Source: Propioniferax innocua
GTDB taxonomy: Bacteria > Actinomycetota > Actinomycetes > Propionibacteriales > Propionibacteriaceae
Length of the DNA: 64,000 bases
Assembly: GCF_006716235.1 (NCBI RefSeq)
Contig: NZ_VFOR01000001.1
Span: 372,001 to 436,000 of the forward strand
Reading direction: 5' to 3'
A program made the position numbers and the translations under genes. The notes beneath the pieces were generated by a model. The model ran no database searches, was not told the DNA's origin, and was given only the letters and a program-made list of their open reading frames with translations. Shown here piece by piece: positions 63,435-64,000 of this stretch (position 1 is its first letter; each line of letters starts with the position of its first letter).

Positions 63435-64000
63435 ATGCCCATGCATCCTGACGTTCTCGCCGCCCGTGATCTCCTGGTGCAGCACCGGACCGATCTCGAC
63501 GCCGCCCGCGCCGCCTTCAGCTGGCCGCGCCCCGACACCTTCAATTTCGTCTCCGACTGGTTCGACGGCCTTGCCGAGACCCAGCCCGAGGAGACGGCCC
63601 TGTGGATCGTGGACGGATCCGGTGACACGCTGACTCGCCTGACCTTCGCTGAACTGGCACAGCGTTCCAAGGAGGCCGCGGCCTTCCTGCAGGAGCAGGG
63701 AATCGGGCGCGGAGACCGGATCCTGGTCATGCTGGGCAATCAGGTGGAGCTGTGGGAAGTGATGCTGGGTGCCATCCGCATCGGCGCGGTGCTGATCCCG
63801 TCCACCCCGCAACTCGCGCCCGACGACCTTCAGGATCGCGTCGCGCGCGGCCATGCAGCGCTCATTGTGGCCAACACCGAAGACACCCCGAAGTTCGCCG
63901 ACGTGGACGAGTCGTGCCGACGCGTCTGTGTCGGCGAGACCGAGGGGTGGACGACATACCAACGCATCGAGGGTGCCGAGCCCACGATCGAGGGAGAGTC
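63435..64000 (+). CDS. AMP-forming acyl-CoA synthetase (partial, runs off the window)
   Basis: Starts at ATG 63435 behind AAAGGAGG and runs to the window end, 188 codons seen. The N-terminal part, with TFNFVSDWFDGLAETQPEETALWIVD and GIGRGDRILVMLGNQVELWEVMLGAIRIGAVLIPSTPQL, matches the ANL acyl-CoA synthetases of the medium-chain type. The AMP-binding signature and the C-terminal lysine that Pat would acetylate are beyond the window. It is divergent from the Pat-type gene (91-bp gap), so it is a likely substrate of that acetyltransferase. Confidence 0.9.
   Translation, partial: MPMHPDVLAARDLLVQHRTDLDAARAAFSWPRPDTFNFVSDWFDGLAETQPEETALWIVDGSGDTLTRLTFAELAQRSKEAAAFLQEQGIGRGDRILVMLGNQVELWEVMLGAIRIGAVLIPSTPQLAPDDLQDRVARGHAALIVANTEDTPKFADVDESCRRVCVGETEGWTTYQRIEGAEPTIEGE

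Overview
The window is a high-GC, gene-dense piece of an Actinomycetota chromosome. The PIM/PI-phosphate synthesis genes, the actinobacterial conserved families DUF3000, DUF3071 (SepH), DUF3093, DUF3710, DUF4193, DUF4235 and DUF5998, coproporphyrin-type heme genes and apparently leaderless genes all point that way. A BluB-CobT fusion protein like that of Propionibacterium freudenreichii suggests the Propionibacteriaceae or a relative, but the species cannot be fixed from the sequence. There is no prophage, insertion sequence, rRNA or CRISPR array.

Layout. 1-4.3 kb (minus): thrS, an Ap4A-phosphorylase-like HIT gene, PI-phosphate synthase and a PIM acyltransferase, preceded by a GtrA-like membrane protein. 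4.3-6.8 kb: a secreted SH3/C39-like peptidase and four tRNA genes (Val-GAC, Cys, Gly, Val-CAC). 6.9-12.4 kb: IclR regulator, HIT hydrolase, BrkB-like membrane protein, orphan lipoprotein binding protein, CbiX-like chelatase and PPK2. 12.4-16.9 kb: a sugar operon of KdsD-like isomerase, ribokinase-type kinase, FucP permease, FucU mutarotase and LacI regulator, with paired operator-like repeats upstream. 17-20.4 kb: fadA-fadB. 20.4-26.1 kb: a DUF559-type nuclease gene between inverted palindromic elements, msrB, hemQ-hemE, DUF3000 and RNase D, then a gene-free stretch with a 21-bp tandem array and a cloverleaf-like palindrome. 26.1-35.1 kb: dxs with bluB-cobT, the pantothenate genes (DUF2520-panC-panD-panB), an unknown 489-residue protein and a DedA protein. 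35.2-40.4 kb: aconitase and a eukaryote-type duplicated phosphofructokinase. 40.6-46.7 kb: accessory region with three alpha/beta hydrolases, two TetR regulators, and DUF3883 and DUF559 nuclease-like genes among near-identical 79-nt palindromic repeats. 46.7-50.4 kb: cytosine permease and deaminase, then an RNA m5U methyltransferase. 50.6-58.8 kb: TrkA pair, OB-fold protein, DUF3710, dut, DUF3093, DUF4235, DUF4193, ferrochelatase, SepH and a sulfurtransferase. 58.9-64 kb: a phosphodiesterase-family protein, DUF5998, a Pat-type acetyltransferase with N-terminal GNAT domain and, divergent from it, the start of an acyl-CoA synthetase.

How genes work together. The sugar operon reads as a complete phosphorylate-first route, most simply D-arabinose to D-arabinose 5-phosphate to D-ribulose 5-phosphate. 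HemE, HemH and HemQ belong to the coproporphyrin-dependent heme route. PanB, PanC and PanD plus a DUF2520 protein would complete pantothenate synthesis if DUF2520 is the missing reductase. The nuclease-like genes next to repeated palindromes at 20.4-21.4 and 44.7-46.7 kb are the most accessory-looking content.
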